Source: Sympetrum striolatum
Lineage: Eukaryota; Arthropoda; Insecta; Odonata; Libellulidae
Assembly (NCBI GenBank): GCA_947579665.1
Contig: OX388347.1
Coordinates: forward strand, 21,754,562 to 21,818,561
Direction of reading: 5' to 3'
DNA: 64,000 nucleotides
A program made the position numbers and the translations under genes. This document shows positions 46,881-59,154 of this stretch, piece by piece (the stretch's first letter is position 1; the number at the start of each line of letters is the position of its first letter). The notes below the pieces were generated by a model. That model was not told the origin of the DNA and made no database searches. It saw only the letters and a list, made by a program, of their open reading frames with translations.

Positions 46881-49265
46881 TTTCTTAGTTTACTTAATTT
46901 ACGAAGCATTTCAATTTTTCAAATAAGTCAAATTCATCTGATAACATTTTACAGATCTGTTTCCTTCGACCGAAATTTTCATTCAGTTAATAAACAATAA
47001 CTTTATCTAGAGATACTGAATAATTCTTAACTTCTGAGAGAATTGACGTAACAATAATGCAAATGAATAATTATTTAATGAGATTATTCTCTTTTAATTT
47101 ATCTACCTTTCATAAAAACTGTATACTTATACTAATGATCTATTATTAGAGATTATTTTATTGAGTAGATATGGATTTGAAACTCAGTCTATGTTTAATC
47201 AACAAGTTGACTGCTGAAATCGAATTTTATTGAACTAAAGTTTTAAGGGATTTTTACATTAATTTTACAATGCAATCGCATAAGCTGCAAAAATTATTGT
47301 CAATTTGCGATATAACACAATTATCACATACGTTTAGATAGATTGGCGTGAACTTAATATATTGAGTACACTGAAACGCTTATGATAGGAGAGTTTTGAT
47401 TGTTCCCATTTCATGATTGATAAGCTCTAGAAATAAAAGTACTGGCTTTATTGCTGCGTATTAATATTATAGGAATGATTATCTTAGACTTAAGTATCCC
47501 TTACTTTCAAATTTTAAATTTTACTTACTGTTTTCATTATAAAACCTTAGCACAAGACAAATCTTAAAGACTTTAAGCAATATTTTAAATTTACTTTATT
47601 CATTTAAACTATATGACTGTTAATTTTTCAAGTTTGTGCTTAGCCGTTTGTAAAATATTGCCATTATTGTGAATCGCTCGTATAGGAGAAAATTCACATT
47701 GTTTTATATTTTTAAATTCTATTGTGAGTTTTCAATTACATTGTTACATTATTTACGCTTTTTCTATGTCTACTGAAGCAATTGTTTGTTCATTTTGTTG
47801 TTTCGCTTGTAATAGGAACTCCTCTTTTTTTTACGTTGCTGTTTTCTTAAGGTCGAGATACTTTTGCTGCGTAGAAATATCTCACATTTTTATTCAAGGA
47901 AATTAATATATTCCTTCATTATTTGCTTATAGCCTTTCTTTGTTTATCATTATTGTTACATTGTCTTTTTTCTTTCTTTTCATAGTACACCGTGCATACG
48001 TATCGGTTTAACGTAAGGTAGAGTTCCAAGATGAAGACGTCTTTGTAACCTTATCAAGGTTCTCCAACGGGGAAAAACTTTGCCGTTTTATGTTTCGCGA
48101 GTTTGATGTCTATTGCAGCTAGCTCAATTGTGCCTCAGTAATTTTGATGAGAACCTTTTAAAATTTTCTTTGACTGCATATTTTCGAGACAACGTCCGTC
48201 AAATAAAATTGCCGTAAAGAATCCCAAAGTGAGCGAAATAATAAAGTTCACTTAAACAGGACTCCTTTATTTAGGAAGACTATGTACATAAAAGCAAGAG
48301 CCAAGTTTCTCTCAACTCCCATTTTGGCACTGCGGAAGGGGAATTTCATTCTTCCTTGAGGACTCGCAGATATTTTTATATTACGGCGGTGATGTCTAAA
48401 ACCTGATACCGGCCTTAAAGGGCCAAAGAATTATTTTTTACTTCTATTATCTCTTTGTCTTATTCTCCCTCGAAATTGCCCTCGAGGTTACGCTGCCGCT
48501 TCTCATATAAACTTGAGATACTTTTTTTTCTAAAGTAGCCGAGCTCAGATATGGAACACGAAAGATTTTAAGAAAACATTTTATGCTCTGTTATGAAGAC
48601 CTAACTATTTACATTTCGGATAAAATTTGGTACGAAAACAGCCCGAATATTTTGATAACAATTCTCATTTGAATGAAAATATCCCTCATCGGGTTGTATC
48701 TGTTTTGACAAATATTGGTGGAGGAAAACGGAATGATGTTACTGCTAAGAAGTGGGCATCCAGAATGGGGAATGACTCACTTTGCCTTTGTAACCACGAA
48801 TCGAAACAATTATTTGTCCATACTGTTTGGTCACATAATATGCACCTATGAATTTGGAAATGTTGTATGAGTATTAAGGAATGGAAAACATCAACCAACA
48901 GGACCGAGAGCTGAAAAGGTAAAACTTTGGGTAGCCCAGAAACAACTCAATCGACTCAAATATGAACGAGGGTCATTTATTTAGTTGTTATTTCATTTGA
49001 TTGAAGGTGGAAGGTGAGCCAAAAGGCTTGGCCCAACTGTTTGTGAAGAATACCTTAAGTGAAGGAGGCACGTAGAGAAGAGTGACTTAAGTCTTTCTCT
49101 CCATTTACACTCCTTTTTACGCCATCGATATACATCGAGTTACATCGAGGCATGATAGCTATCAGTCGATTTTGGAATGGAATCTCAAGGTGTTCTAACG
49201 AAACTTAGTGGAACGACATTTAAATCAAAAAGAACAAAATTTAGAAACTGAAATCTATAATTTAG
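46881..49265. other. AT-rich, nothing recognised
   Basis: The only oddity is a tandem TACATCGAG pair near 49130-49150. No exon supported. Confidence 0.4.
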
Positions 49266-49303
49266 GACTGGAAGATGATCTTGTGGATCGAAACCAATCG
49301 TCC
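49266..49303 (+). ncRNA. Hammerhead-like motif (degenerate)
   Basis: The plus strand reads CTGGAAGA, a GATC/GATC helix closed by TTGTG (49277-49289), GAAACC and CGTCC. It equals the 39.3-kb motif with one extra G in the CUGANGA half. No inverted partner arm was seen here, so this is a solitary copy. Confidence 0.3.
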
Positions 49304-50404
49304 CAATGAATTCAAGTAGATAGTACTAATTTTTTTGTTTTTTTTTTTAATTTAAATAGAATGCTACATTGAAAGGGTGAAAGGATGAAAACATCCAGGA
49401 AAATATTTCTGCCGTGGTCATTCATGCAATATCCTTAATTGGTGCTCCTATTTCTGAATATATGAATTTTTGTTTTTATGCAATTCACCTAGTTGCTAAC
49501 AGTATAACATCGGTTGGAATACAGTTGAGAGTGATGATTCTAGAAGCACACAACTCCCCAGGGGAAGGTGAAGCACACAGCTGTTGGAAGAGAAACTTAT
49601 TTTCAAATGTATTGATTGGGTCTTCTTAGCAATTAGAGATATCATTATTGACAAAGCGAAAGTAAACCGTATATAGTGATACAAATGGTGAAGGAGCAGG
49701 AAATAGGAAATTCATAATCAAACAAATTTATCGAAAAGCTCAAAAAGATTCGGTAAATAGAAATCATCATGAAAGAAATGGTTCTCAAATTGGTTACGTA
49801 CAGTATGAGTTATGCATGCGTAAATAGTCATGAAGTTTATTCGGGATAAATCTTTTTCTCTACTACAAAAACTATAAAAGTAAATATCTCACACAGCTAC
49901 GAACGACACGATTTGAGGCAACATTTGAGGTATATCTTAAGTTTTAATCTTAAATTTTAGTGACCGGAATGATGAAACCAAAGCAAAACTCAAACAAATT
50001 AAAAATCAGATAGCGAGTGAGAAATTCATTAAATTATTGTAAGCCTAAGTCTTTGAATTAGGTATTAGTTTTATGAAGGAATATTCTTATTCATGTATTG
50101 TCATTTCTCAGATTTCTCAGAGTTATAAATCTCTAAAATAAGTGAGAATGCGATCATTACTAAATTATTATAAGAAAAACAGGTTTGAAAAATTAATATT
50201 CAAAATTAATCTTCATAAGCAACTGCAGGCGACTATGCTGTTTTGTGGAAATGTTGATACTATTTTATTCTCTACTTAACTCCTTAAGTAAAATCATTCA
50301 ACAGGGTATATGCATGTATGTAAACACAGGTTCTTTTAATGATTGAATAAAATAGATAGTTACTTTGTTTGTAATATATATCTAATGGTACTTTAACATT
50401 CAAA
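49304..50404. other. AT-rich, nothing recognised
   Basis: No supported feature. Confidence 0.4.
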
Positions 50405-50835
50405 TTAGCGTATGTATGGATTACGAGATGGGGGAATCCCTTTGGAAGCATTTCTCTTGCTAGTCTTAATGGAAGGCGCTGCTGCGAAATTAGGGACATT
50501 TATACGAATTTGCGACGGGATTATTGCTTTCCCCAGTCCTCGATATCCTAGAACTCCTTGGTGGTGTCCCCGGAGCAGCTCCTCTTTCTTCAACTTCATC
50601 CATATATCTTCCCCCGGGCAACAACACCGAAATGGCCTTAAGGGAACGCCTCTTATATGGATACGCCCCTCAGGATATGGAAATCCTGGCTGCATTAGTG
50701 GCCTTCGCGACCAGTCTCCTCTTTTCTCTTTCGTTCACATATTCCATCGACCACCATTGCAAAGCAAACTTTCTTTTGCTATTAAGTGACAATTTATTTA
50801 GATACTCCAATTTTCGAAGGGAGCATCCATTTTAA
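50405..50835 (+). other. GC-raised, coding-like patch; possible decayed exon
   Basis: Abruptly GC-richer than its flanks. Two plus frames join in a plausible way: one from 50412 gives a hydrophobic run with EAFLLLVLMEGAAAKLG and IRICDGI. After about 50521 the second frame continues LSPVLDILELLGGVPGAAPL, then ALRERLLYGYAPQDMEILAA with balanced codon composition. A single frameshift near 50520 would link them. The minus strand is also open (50405-50695). I do not recognise the family. Possible readings are a decayed gene or retrocopy, a transferred bacterial fragment, or chance in GC-rich DNA. Confidence 0.25.
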
Positions 50836-50853
50836 CTGGTAATATGAGTCCTG

Positions 50854-51716
50854 TTTTTACTTTCTCCCAATACGTAGTATAGAGAAAGTATTGTATTCGC
50901 AAAAAAAATCGACCTCCAGATTTCGACGGAAATAGATGTTTTGGGGCCCACAGAGCATGTTTTAGCTATTTTCCCGAACATGTGTCTGTGTGTCTGTCCG
51001 TCTGTCTGTGGTTAAAACGTTTGTGGGCGCTCTATCTTAAAAAGTAATTATCCGATCATTTTAAAAATTCATATTTAGAATTTTCCTAACAATGCCAAGA
51101 GTTAATTAGTTTTTGAAGAATATCGCTCAACCGGAAGTTACGGTTTATCCGGAACAAAATTTTGTTTCTTAATTATGTCTGTCAGAATGCAATATAGGTA
51201 TATACATTTAAAAACAAAAGTTATAGATAATATATTTTACTACAACTTTTGTTTGAAACGTGTTTTCGTAACACTGATTGTTTAGGAGTTATTCTCCAAT
51301 AATGGTTAACCGGAAGTTGTTGTTTACCTAGAAAAGGAAGTTTTTCATAAATATCTCTGTCAGAATGCAATTAAGGTATATACAATTATGAACAAAACTT
51401 ATTGATAATGTATTTTACTACTACTTTTGTATGAAACATTTTTTTGTAACACTGATTTTTAGGAGTTATTCTTCAATAATGGTTAACCGGAAGTTATTGT
51501 TTATCCAGAAATTGAAGTTTTTCTTACTTATCTCTGTCAGAATGCAATGTAGGTACATAAAACTATGTACCAAAGTCGAAGATAATGTTTTTTACTACAA
51601 AGCTTGTATGAAACATTTTCCTGTAACACTCATTGTTTTGGAATTATTTATATATTACGGCATAGGCTTATGTTTTCAATAAATACGGAGAAAGTCATGT
51701 GTTGGCCACATCAGAT
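50854..51716 (-). repeat. Interspersed repeat family CSC, copy 3 (divergent subfamily)
   Basis: Read on the minus strand it has the same ends as the other copies (ATCTGATGTGGCC start, terminal hairpin block ending GGAGAAAGTAAAAA) and the 'TTTCGACGGAAATA' block next to the hairpin. The interior is different: three tandem subunits of 177-178 bp marked by GTCAGAATGC at 51181, 51359 and 51536, each with ACCGGAAGTT. A TGTC/TCTG tract (about 50980-51010) sits where the CA array lies in copies 1 and 2. Confidence 0.8.
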
Positions 51717-51829
51717 TTTTTAAGCTTGACTCTTTTGGTAACTGCTATTGGCTATTGTTTGCTTCCGCTGTTTCTTTGTAACATAGAATAGTTATCATGA
51801 GTTTCTATTTTGGAAAAATTACGCATTAA

Positions 51830-52868
51830 ATCTGGAAGGACGGCGGTGGTCATATGACCACTATTCAACGTTTTACTTAAAAAAATTTTAAACTCTTTGA
51901 CTTAGTGTGATATCATCGCAAATTTAATATAAAGGAATTCTTACATTAATGTGGTCATTTTAACATCATGCTATATCTAGAAGGACGGCAGGTGATCATT
52001 TGACCACTATCTCCTATCAAGGTTTTCCTTTTTCTCCGATATATTCATATATTTTCCTGCTGATATTTATATCTGAATAATTTATTATATTAACAACCAT
52101 GCAAATGACGATTCAAAGTAAGTTGAGTGGAGCGTGATTATTATTCAAAAGCTGTTATCATTAAAATTATTAAGTCTTCGCTGCATCTAGAGATTTGTTT
52201 AAAAAATATCAATCGATAGAAAAGTAAAAATTTAATTTTCCTATAAGTGTATATAAGATATTTTAGATACTATGGAGAAACCAGAATTCCGCGAAAAAGA
52301 TAGCCATGAATTTAAAATTAAGCCTCGGTGACAAAGAACGGTTATCGCGAAATATTCTTTTCTTAACAGCGTTATTTCAGAATCAGAAATCAGAAAACCT
52401 GGATCGCTCTTAAGTCCCTTGCCTAGAAATAAAAAAATCTTTTAAAAAGAAATGTTTTAATGTATTGTTGTAGATAAGGGTATTATAGAAGGTAAGGTTA
52501 TTTCCGTAATGTAGAGTATCTGGAGGAAGTAAGGGATTGCTTGGCAGGGTGATGTACGGTGGGGTTTTACCCTGCGACCGCAACGGTAGCCGAGAAGGCC
52601 TGTCACGAACCCCGAAAAATCCAGAAATAACTATTTATCTGTCATTTGTATATGTATACACTTAGATGAACAGTAAATGGATATGTAGAAAAATTGCCTA
52701 GATGTGGAAAAACTGCCTCCTGGCTTACAGCTTACTTGTAGTTTATGAAATAATAATAATAATATGCCGAAATGCAAAGAAGCAATAAAATAGGTATTGG
52801 GAAGCGAAATGGTCAAATGACCACTTTTCGTCCTTCTCAGTAGAGCAAAATTCCCGCCCTTCTAGTGT
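51830..52868. mobile_element. Termini of a probable DNA transposon
   Basis: The left end ATCTGGAAGGACGG at 51830 is followed by a 14-bp palindrome TGGTCATATGACCA (51847-51860). A second copy of the left end, ATCTAGAAGGACGG, lies near 51975 followed by GATCATTTGACCA. The right side has TGGTCAAATGACCA at 52810-52823, then GTCCTTCT and, after a further 25 bp, CGCCCTTCTAGTG in inverted orientation. The pattern of CTAGAAGG ends with subterminal GGTCATTTGACC palindromes suggests a terminal-inverted-repeat transposon, perhaps piggyBac-like. TTAA precedes the left end but not the right. No transposase frame remains. Two left ends imply nested or tandem insertion. Confidence 0.5.
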
Positions 52869-53640
52869 TACGAACGCCCCTCATCAATAACAAATCAATC
52901 GATTGACGAACAATGTATCGAGTTAGGAAAACCTAAGTTGGAAACAGAGGTTGTCGACAACGGCAAGTGTCAAGTGTCGGCGGTTGCGAGCCAACTTCCA
53001 ACCTGATTGGTTGACACAAAAATATTTCGTGAATCCATTTAGATATTTATTACTCATTACATACATATATTATGTATTGGATCTTGGGAAGAAGTAGAGA
53101 TATGTGGTGGAGTGTGAAATGAAATATGTTAGATATGTGGAACGAAACAAATTTTAAATGAAAATATTTAAATAAACGATAATTTGTGATCCTGGAACAG
53201 AATTATCTGTTTACTTGATTACTTATAGGGAAAATAGTTTCTGTTTACGAAGATGTCTGACGACGAACGATTTTCATGAGCAAATTAAACTCGTGTGCCC
53301 AGGTTACTATTCCTACTCGATAAAGTTACTCATGCAACATAATAAACATTCACATAAAATTTATAACTAGAAATCACTCAATATCTCCAATTAATCTTCA
53401 TCAAATTACACAACCTTATAGACACCGCAGTCACATGCCGATAGGCTGCTTGCAAGCTGCATATGTAAATGTGAAAAAGTGCTGGACACTTATCATTTTC
53501 CAGATCTCCCTGGTTTCGACAGCAGATCGAGAAGAATGCCCTCGATGCGGTATAGCTTTTTTACGTCGTCCATAGAGATTGGTTATTTTCTTAATCGATA
53601 ATTGATGTATTTTCAGCAGTTAGTTGAGATAGGTATTTAT
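52869..53640. other. Nothing recognised
   Basis: A 12-bp palindrome TCAATCGATTGA lies at 52895-52906. Otherwise featureless. Confidence 0.35.
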
Positions 53641-53755
53641 TTATTTATTAATTTAAACGCTGCGAGCTGGTATTAATACCAGGTGGCAATGATTGAGGGG
53701 GTATAACAATACAGTCTGTCCGGCATTCGCCCAGGGACATGAGGAAAAACCCCTC
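53641..53755 (+). repeat. Dispersed repeat R, copy 2
   Basis: Partner of 34461-34575. It starts in a TTTA-rich run and contains TACCAGGTGGCAATGA, a G5 run, CTGTCCGGCATTCGCCC and a C4 run. Confidence 0.5.
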
Positions 53756-56456
53756 AAAAAACCTCCCGTAAATATCTCGTATCAAATCAAGCATTGGATA
53801 AGTAAAAGAATCTCTCTCATACCGTCTAATGGTACTTAAGGTTTAGTCCCATAAAGGATACGATGAGGAATTTCAAAATGATCAATACGTAATGCCGTCG
53901 ACTTTGCTATCAATGGAATTGCTGAAATTATGTTTAAAGAAATAATAATTTTTTATTTTTCCGGCTTCATGTCTCGGAAATTTATAGTTACAACTTACTT
54001 GGTTTTAACTATGATGGCGGGTTACTCTTTGGTTCTTAACTGTAAAGCCTGAGGATTCAACGATAAAATCTCATACCATTAAGCTAAAATTATAAACAAA
54101 CCTTTTTATTATAAAATTCCAAAATCCGAGGATTTCAATTTATCTATTTTAACTTTGCACAAGAAAAGAATGGAGCTAGGCCAACGAAAATTCAATACTT
54201 TTATTATATCTCTCTGGAATCAAGTCATTTCGTCTTCTGCCAAAATTAAAATTATTATGCTGTTATTTAATGTAAAGTTATGATTTTATACTTATAAAGG
54301 ATGGATTGTAGATAAGTATAGCGATTCATGTAAATAAATTAATAATATTTTTATGTATTTGAAGCAGCCTTCTGTCACTGAGAGGATTCATAAGGATCTC
54401 TTTGATAAAAAAATACTCAAACAAATAAAAGAAACGGTTTGCCTATAATAATAATGTTGGCTTAATTTTTTACGAAATATATGATAAAAAAGAATACAGA
54501 ACGGCTGAAATGTGTCTAAGGTGTGTATACAACTAATAGAAAATAATGTATTTAGCAATCAACCGAATTTAAACGATTTGTATTATATTGAGCATCAGAG
54601 AGCTTCGTTTAACTTCTATTTTATTCTTTACCAATTAAAAACTATTAAAGAGAGTATACAATATACATATCTACAAAATATGCAGAGTATTTTCTCTGCG
54701 GCTTGAACTTTCAATCATTTTTGTAATCAGGTGCTATTTTAGGAAATGTAACTGATTACAACAATCGTCCTTGTCAATAAACGGAAGAGATATCATAGTT
54801 ATTAATAAAACCTAACATAAAAAGCACTTTTAAGGGATACTACTGTCTTAAAATCATAAAGTGCATTATACCGTACAAAAGCGTCCAGTATAAGTTTGCT
54901 CGATGTATTTAGGCAAATTCTTCCTCAATAGCTATTTCATAGTTTATCAGCCTAATTAAGCTACTACGAAACAATTTGGAGTATTATTAACTATACGAAT
55001 TCAAGTCATATAATAATCCAGATATATGTATTCATCTCATATTAAATGCGAATATTATTTTATTACAAAATTTTCCACCTTTTTAAATTACAATTTTATT
55101 CTAATATAGAAAACTATACTCTGCGTAAGATTAGAGATTAGTTTTATTTGCATTATTGAAAGCAAAATATTTTATTAATTTATTTTTGCCTTGCAATACT
55201 GAAAGCGGCTTAAGTTTATACTTTCTTAAAATATATATATTGGAAGATGATTTATATCTCTCAATACGGTAATCAAAATTTTGATAACAAATTCTAAAGC
55301 GCTATCTTTAACAAGGACTCATTCCGACTATTACGAAATTTACCTTAACTGGAAATATAAATCAACGCAAGAACCTTGGAGCCAAACAGAAAAGCAACAT
55401 CGGCGAAAAAAATGCATCTTCGTCTCAAAAAGTATTAGTTTCAATTTGCGTATTTTTTTAATACCTTTTCGAAATATTCTATATTATATGTTTTTGTTTG
55501 CTATATAAATTCACGTCACGAACTTCCGCTTTACGATTTACTGTTTGGGATTAATTCCTGAAGCGAGGTAATCTAAAGTGAAAGCACGCCACTTCGTAAC
55601 TGAAAGTTCTGCTTGCGATAACTTGCAAAACAATCAGACGTTTTCGAGGAAATCGTAACTTATTAGAGTATTCTATTCTCTCTATGGCTTGAATTAGCAA
55701 TTCTTGGTCATTAATATATACACTCTCTTGTGACGAGACATTTTTCAAAATACTTTTATTTATCGTCATTTTATTTAAACGTAGATACATTTCTTATAAC
55801 TTCATTAATTTCATCAAATCAACCCAATTCATTTTATACCCAACTTTCCAAATCTCCCTTCCTATGCTTCGGACCTTATCAGGTATTTACAAACTTCTTA
55901 GCGTTTGATTTATTATATTTTTTGACGATTTAACTTTAATACCACTCAGTAATAAACGAAACAAAATACTTGCAGTAATATGTGGTTGAAAATTAACACT
56001 CATTCACAGACTCGCCAGAATATTTATTTATTCTACACAAAGGATAAAATAACTTAATGGCATTGTAAACTCAATCACATTGGCCATGACTTTGTGGAAC
56101 TTCATCTTCAAAAACACAATATAGATAAACATCGTCGGCTTTATTCCACAAATAATAAATGACACCACCGGTTCGGAAAAGTTCACGTCATCTTTAGATG
56201 TCAGAAATCTAGGTGGTAATTTAAATATGTAAGAGATGAAAAAGGGTTGGAGAAGGAAGGAAATGGGAGATATTTTCTCCCCTTGCCTTCCTTTGGATGG
56301 TGAGACGATAGGAAAGAGTGAATGAGTGGGTAAGAAACTGAAGAAATGAGACCGAAAACCCAAGCTCTTTTCTTTGCTGATTTTAATTTTGTTTTTGTTA
56401 GTCCTGATTCTTGAATTGGCATTCTGAATGTAGATTATTGATATTTTATAGCATTA
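53756..56456. other. AT-rich, nothing recognised
   Basis: Frames of 60-111 codons (for example 56028-56363 -) are motif-free. The patch at 56220-56360 is mildly purine-rich. Confidence 0.4.
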
Positions 56457-57054
56457 GATATGTTTGTTTTTCACAATAAGCGATAAAACCCAACAAATAA
56501 CGCTAATTTCGGCAGTTTTAATAAGCAGCACGGGTTTTGGTGATTTTCGCTTCATTCATGATTTTTAGAGAGGGAAATGTAATTTTTGTATAATTTAAAT
56601 AAATGTACAATATGCAATTGTATTATTTACGTATTTTTGTCATATTTTTGATCACTCATGACATCTTTGCTTACGCAAATTCAGCTTTGATCTTTTGCAA
56701 TAAATTCACAAAACTATCTTTCCATTACGGATTATCACAAAATCTCGCCTAATTCCACGAAGAAATATGTTTTGTTTTTCCTAACATCCATCGTGTCGAT
56801 ATGCTTTTAATGAAAATATCATGTTTTGTTGATTTGCAGCTGTGAAAGCATTTTCCTTAGGTGTAAACAGCACAGTTTTAAATAAATTTAATTTAATAAT
56901 TTGTATAATTTACAGCTAATAATATTTTCAATGCTTTTAATGATTAAAATTTAATAACACCAAATTTAGGAAACATAATAAAAAACACATAACACCACAA
57001 TCTGGCTTACAAATCAACTAATTTCAGAAAAAATAAAAACATTTTCAAAGACCT
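56457..57054 (+). repeat. Dispersed repeat D, copy B (empty-site copy)
   Basis: Paralogue of 19591-20311 in the same orientation. It lacks the 78-bp micro-element, keeping a single GTATT at 56620-56624, and lacks about 60 bp near its 3' part. Confidence 0.8.
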
Positions 57055-57790
57055 CTCATAATACTTTATCTGGATTTAATTGTTTAAGTCCGTCTGATTA
57101 TTTATACTCCAACCATTAGTTGCTTGTTCTTAGTTTAGATTTGAATCATATAAATGATAGCGAAGAAATACTTTCAGGTAGTACGAATTAGTTCTTTTTG
57201 GTGATAGTCAATATTTATATTAATTACTATAATTGGCATCACTTTCATCTTATCGCACAGATTATATAGGAAATAAGTCGATTGAGCACGTTTAATTAAA
57301 ACTTCGGAGGCCTCCAAGCCTTTTCGCCCAACGTTGCGCCGGTAAAAAGTAATCAGTCTTCGTAAATATTAACTGAAACCTAAGATTCTTTTTTCGTTAC
57401 CCGAAAATAGGTCTTGATATCGCGCTGTATTGATTCTGACGCATCGCTAATTGACTTGGCTGCATCTGCTCTCTCCCTGTAAACGAGAATTCATCGAACT
57501 CTTGGTGCGGTCGTAGTTAATGCCCCTCTAATTGGAAGAGAGGCCTCTTTTCAAGCGGATATTTATAGAGAGGAGTGGATTTTTAGGGCCTCTCCAAGGT
57601 AATTCCATTACAAAGTCACTTTAAATGGCTCATCCGATACGTACTCCTTTCCCTTTCTCCGATAATCAATCTTGTTCGTTGGAACATAACGTATGGTGAC
57701 AACATACGCATGCTTTCATGTTAAGTAACGTTTACAAACATATGGTGGTTGTTAGCATACATACACACCGCGGGGGTGTTCAAATATTGT

Positions 57791-57858
57791 GATTGGCTCA
57801 GATGTGAAATTTTTATAGTTCCTCCCGGTAAAAAATTGAAAGGAATTTCTGATTGGCT
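57791..57858 (-). promoter_or_regulatory. Paired NF-Y-type CCAAT boxes
   Basis: On the minus strand AGCCAATC occurs at 57791-57798 and 57851-57858, 60 bp apart, each in a context (AGCCAATCA) that fits the NF-Y consensus. No associated start site or gene is visible, so chance is quite possible. Confidence 0.2.
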
Positions 57859-58093
57859 AGTGATAATATTTAATATAGTACATGAATTAATTTATAAACT
57901 TAAACGACATTTTGCATTTTTAGAGATGAAATAGCTTACTTCCTGAGTGCTATTATTATTTTTCTCTCACGGTGAGGTAAGGTCAAAATATCTTTTACTT
58001 AATTTCTGAAATTACTATATGATAATTTTAAGCTAGATACATATTTAAATAATTATGATAGAATGACATATTTCTATATAATATTATGAAAAT

Positions 58094-58115
58094 AATATAT
58101 ATATATATATATATA
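58094..58115. repeat. (AT)n microsatellite
   Basis: About 22 bp of alternating AT, not inside a CSC copy. Confidence 0.9.
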
Positions 58116-58268
58116 GATACAAATCAAAAGATATATTTGGGCTATGGGTAAAAATCCCTAAATTTTACTTAAATTTACGAAGAAAAGTCCACGGTCATAA
58201 GTATCTGTAGCTTGTAGTCATCGAAAAATGTTACGAAAATATAAAATAATCTTTTCGTATATTTTTAG

Positions 58269-58301
58269 TTACGATTGGCCAACTAATTGGCCGAATCGTA
58301 A
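58269..58301. repeat. 12-bp stem hairpin
   Basis: TTACGATTGGCC at 58269-58280 pairs with 58289-58301 with a single bulged base and an 8-nt loop. Confidence 0.7.
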
Positions 58302-58493
58302 GAGGAATTTATCGTTAACTTATTCCTAATGTATTATGAAATAACCCATGCAGGCTTGCAACACACCCTTCAGTAGACAAACAATGAAAGTAGAAATAAC
58401 TACTGAATTCCACTTTATTACTCTTTGTTTATTCAAGATGACATATTTAGAAACTAGCGACAGGGGAAATAGCCATCCAACAGCTACTTGTAC

Positions 58494-58631
58494 GGTTGTT
58501 TACTAATGCGTTGTTGACCTAACTACGACTGTCGTGAGAATTATATGTAGTCAACTGTCAAAATTGATCTTTTTTTATCTCTCGCGACGACCGTGGCTCG
58601 GTCAGCAACGTGTTGATAATCAAACACAACC
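58494..58631. repeat. Imperfect inverted repeat with about 50-bp arms
   Basis: 58494-58541 and 58577-58631 are inverted copies: GGTTGT ends, CGTTGTTGACC versus CGTTGCTGACC, and GTCGTGAGA versus GTCGCGAGA. Arm identity is about 70% with a small gap. Probably a decayed foldback MITE; no target duplication identified. Confidence 0.65.
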
Positions 58632-58922
58632 ATTTTAACAGAATACAACTTGTATGTTAAGTACATACATGCAAAAACTAACAACACATTAAACGTATAG
58701 TGTGCTGTAGTCTCCTGTCGTGAGTGAAAATTTTCGTTTCAATTCATATATCTAGAACCTTAATATCAATTAGCATTTTTGGTAAAACTCGAAATAAAAT
58801 GTGAATAATGTGCCTTTTTCATGGGAATTCTGAAGTAGTGAACTGGAAAACTATTGATTGGTTACTTGTTTACTGGATACCTTGCTATACTTTTGTATTT
58901 CTTTATCTTGTTCTATATTGGT

Positions 58923-59145
58923 GGGCTACCGAGTGATTAATCGGGTGGGTAACGCGTCGGCGTTGAGAAAAGTTGTATCGGATTCGATTCCTAGCGGTAG
59001 CCCATATCTCTCGATAAGGGTTTGCGACTTCTACTAGGAGGGGCATCCGTCAGTAAAAAATCAGAGCCAAAACAAACTTCACCATCATTAATAATCATAA
59101 ATAATCATCAGCCGATCTCATGAGTGATTAGAATTAGGCAAAGAT
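58923..59145 (+). mobile_element. tRNA-derived SINE (second family)
   Basis: GGGCTACC at 58923-58930 pairs perfectly with GGTAGCCC at 58996-59003. GATTCGATTCC at 58981-58991 is a B box with one change. The A box is eroded. After the tRNA-like head comes a body with GGAGGGGCATCCGTCAGT and GAGCCAAAAC, a GGGCATCC...GCCA pattern of the type seen in the conserved central part of several invertebrate SINEs (an inference). A 3' region follows with repeated AATAATCAT words. The head and body differ from the SINE at 17.3 kb. No clear target duplication was found. Confidence 0.65.
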
Positions 59146-59154
59146 ACAGTTTTT

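Larger units (their letters stand above)
57055..58922. other. AT-rich sequence with several small elements
   Basis: Contains two inverted CCAAT boxes, an AT microsatellite at 58094-58115, a hairpin at 58269-58301 and an inverted repeat at 58494-58631, listed separately. No exon supported. Confidence 0.4.

Noticed and set aside
58923..59003. Functional tRNA gene
   Set aside because: The A box is degraded and no standard cloverleaf with an anticodon could be drawn; it is a SINE head.
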